Assembly: GCF_048595595.1 (NCBI RefSeq)
Contig: NZ_CP184347.1
From: Bacteroides pyogenes_A
Lineage (GTDB): Bacteria > Bacteroidota > Bacteroidia > Bacteroidales > Bacteroidaceae
Length of the DNA stretch: 64,000 bases
Reading direction: 5' to 3' (one strand)
The position numbers and the translations under genes were made by a program. The notes under the pieces are model-generated. The model searched no databases and was not told the origin of the DNA. It was given only the letters and a program-made list of their open reading frames with translations. Position 1 is the first letter of the stretch. Every line of letters begins with the position of its first letter. Shown one piece after another: positions 62,813-64,000 of the stretch.

Positions 62813-63367
62813 ATGATGACCCCTTATAACGAAGCAGAGATATTAGAGCTCATCCGGGAAGAGAGTACGCAACGGAAAGGCTTCGAGATGATCGTGTCGG
62901 AATATGGCGAACAGCTGTACTGGCAGATACGCCGGATGGTGCTGTCGCACGAGGATGCCAACGACTTGTTGCAGAATACGTTTGTCAAAGCGTGGACGAA
63001 TATCGGTTATTTCCGTGCGGAGGCCAGACTCTCTACCTGGCTCTATCGCATCGCGCTCAACGAATGCCTCACTTTTCTGAACAGGCAACGCACGGCGGGC
63101 ACGGTGGCGATAGACGATCCGGAGGCGGGCATGGTGAACAGGCTCGAGAGCGATCCGTATTACTCCGGCGACCGGGTGCAGACGCTGCTGCAAAAGGCGC
63201 TGGCCCAACTGCCCGAAAAACAGCGCATGGTATTCAACCTGCGATACTATCGGGAGATGAAATACGAAGATATGTCCGAGATATTCGGCACGTCGGTAGG
63301 GGCGTTGAAAGCCTCTTACCACCATGCGGTGAAGAAAATAGAGAAGTTTTTGAGAGATGCGGATTAA
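62813..63367 (+). CDS. ECF RNA polymerase sigma factor
   Basis: The 184-residue sigma factor has region 2 (HEDANDLLQNTFVKAWTNIGYFRAEARLSTWLYRIALNE) and region 4 (LPEKQRMVFNLRYYREMKYEDMSEIFGTSVGALKASYHHA). Length is standard. It starts 29 bases after rnz (MM; the second ATG at 62816 is equally possible) and is followed by a membrane protein gene that fits an anti-sigma role. Confidence 0.93.
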   Translation: MMTPYNEAEILELIREESTQRKGFEMIVSEYGEQLYWQIRRMVLSHEDANDLLQNTFVKAWTNIGYFRAEARLSTWLYRIALNECLTFLNRQRTAGTVAIDDPEAGMVNRLESDPYYSGDRVQTLLQKALAQLPEKQRMVFNLRYYREMKYEDMSEIFGTSVGALKASYHHAVKKIEKFLRDAD

Positions 63368-63413
63368 ACCTTTTGAAACATATCATATCTAAGGAACAGA
63401 GAGGAGCAAATGT

Positions 63414-63791
63414 ATGAAAGAAGAAGATGCCTTGTTAAAGAAGATCGGCAAAGAAAACGCGTTCAAAGTGCCCGAGGGATACTTTGAAAACCTTACTTCG
63501 GAAGTGATGGACAAGCTTCCGCCCATTGAGAAGCAACATTTTTCCGGAGCGGAAACCGTGACCCGGTGGACAAAAATAAAGCCTTTGCTCTACCTGGCAG
63601 CGATGTTTGCCGGAGCTGCATTGATCATTCGTGTGGCTTCGCCGGTGCATAAATCCCCGACGGGAGATGCGGCGGTAGCGGAACAGGACACTGAAATGAT
63701 TTCGGAGCAGGTGGTCAACACGGCTGTGAACGGCGCCATGCTCGACGACTATTCGCTGTACGTCTATCTGACCGATGCGGGAACCGAATGA
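63414..63791 (+). CDS. Putative membrane-bound anti-sigma-like protein (125 aa)
   Basis: The N-terminal 55 residues are soluble and charged (AFKVPEGYFENLTSEVMDKL), followed by one transmembrane helix (PLLYLAAMFAGAALIIRVA) and a short outer part. Position directly behind an ECF sigma gene suggests it binds the factor; no zinc anti-sigma motif is present. Function inferred from context. Confidence 0.6.
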   Translation: MKEEDALLKKIGKENAFKVPEGYFENLTSEVMDKLPPIEKQHFSGAETVTRWTKIKPLLYLAAMFAGAALIIRVASPVHKSPTGDAAVAEQDTEMISEQVVNTAVNGAMLDDYSLYVYLTDAGTE

Positions 63792-63819
63792 TTTGTTACA
63801 TAAATAAAGGAATAAGAAT

Positions 63820-64000
63820 ATGAGAAAAACTGTTGCTTTGGTGGTTTGCCTGTTTGCGTTCATGCCGTTCCTGGCGGCTACAGACGGCTGTACACAACAT
63901 CTGTCGCGTGAAGAATTCAGAGAGAAACAAAAGGCCTTCATTATCGAGCAGGCCGGGCTGACGGAAGCGGAGTCGGCTAAGTTCTTCCCCGTTTACTATG
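63820..64000 (+). CDS. Secreted small protein, 3' end outside window
   Basis: Sixty codons are visible: a signal peptide (MRKTVALVVCLFAFMPFLAA) and then TDGCTQHLSREEFREKQKAF and LTEAESAKFFPVY. This resembles the Spy/CpxP-like helical periplasmic proteins often found after an ECF sigma and anti-sigma pair in Bacteroides. The remainder cannot be judged. Confidence 0.6.
   Translation, partial: MRKTVALVVCLFAFMPFLAATDGCTQHLSREEFREKQKAFIIEQAGLTEAESAKFFPVYY

Overview
The window looks like a chromosome segment of a gut Bacteroides-type bacterium. The promoters that can be read have the Bacteroidetes layout (TTTG, about 19-20 bases, TAnnTTTG). Core genes include type III glutamine synthetase, primase with its CHC2 zinc finger, a six-S1-repeat ribosomal protein S1 and a close relative of the Bacteroides HAD sugar phosphatase BT4131. 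There are also TonB-dependent receptor, hybrid two-component and conjugative-transposon sequences. I saw no tRNA, rRNA or CRISPR array.

From 1 to about 34.2 kb the DNA is accessory and heavily rearranged. It holds an edge-truncated ECF sigma factor, four insertion-sequence loci (an intact IS1182/IS5-type, an IS4-type with an internal deletion, an IS5-type, and a decayed IS256-type), an IbrAB-like operon (ParB-like plus PAPS-reductase-like plus GNAT), debris of conjugative transposons (a frameshifted cargo gene near 6.3-6.9 kb and a topB scrap near 30.8 kb), a ruined protein-kinase-like gene and the tail of a large NTPase-like gene.

Inside this debris lies the most interesting system, a minus-strand cluster read from about 30.6 kb down to 10.7 kb and perhaps 8.1 kb. 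Its first gene is a 2056-residue assembly line that I read as fatty-acyl-AMP ligase - carrier - degenerate carrier - heterocyclization (Cy) - adenylation - carrier - thioesterase. It is followed by a phosphopantetheinyl transferase, TonB-dependent receptor, DUF4374-like lipoprotein, two multi-pass membrane proteins, two saccharopine-dehydrogenase-like oxidoreductases, a CmoA-like methyltransferase, two tandem isoprenylcysteine-methyltransferase-like membrane proteins and an ABC transporter pair. A broken ZIP metal transporter and, beyond an IS, an LCM-family methyltransferase follow. Most junctions overlap by 4-25 bases. The combination suggests a lipidated azoline metallophore or related small molecule with its own uptake, by analogy with yersiniabactin logic; the product and metal are inference.

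From about 34.2 kb to the end the region is mostly core: a PIF1-like helicase with TPRs, HAD phosphatase, MalY/PatB-type PLP enzyme, dnaG, Crp-family regulator, glnN, DUF5686 outer-membrane protein, rpsA, rnz and an ECF sigma operon. Three more accessory loci sit here: an FN3-cholesterol-dependent-cytolysin-like protein without a visible signal peptide, a Fic protein in an operon with a TPR hybrid two-component regulator, and a 1945-residue DUF4011-helicase-nuclease-DUF3320 protein matching the Hhe anti-phage architecture.
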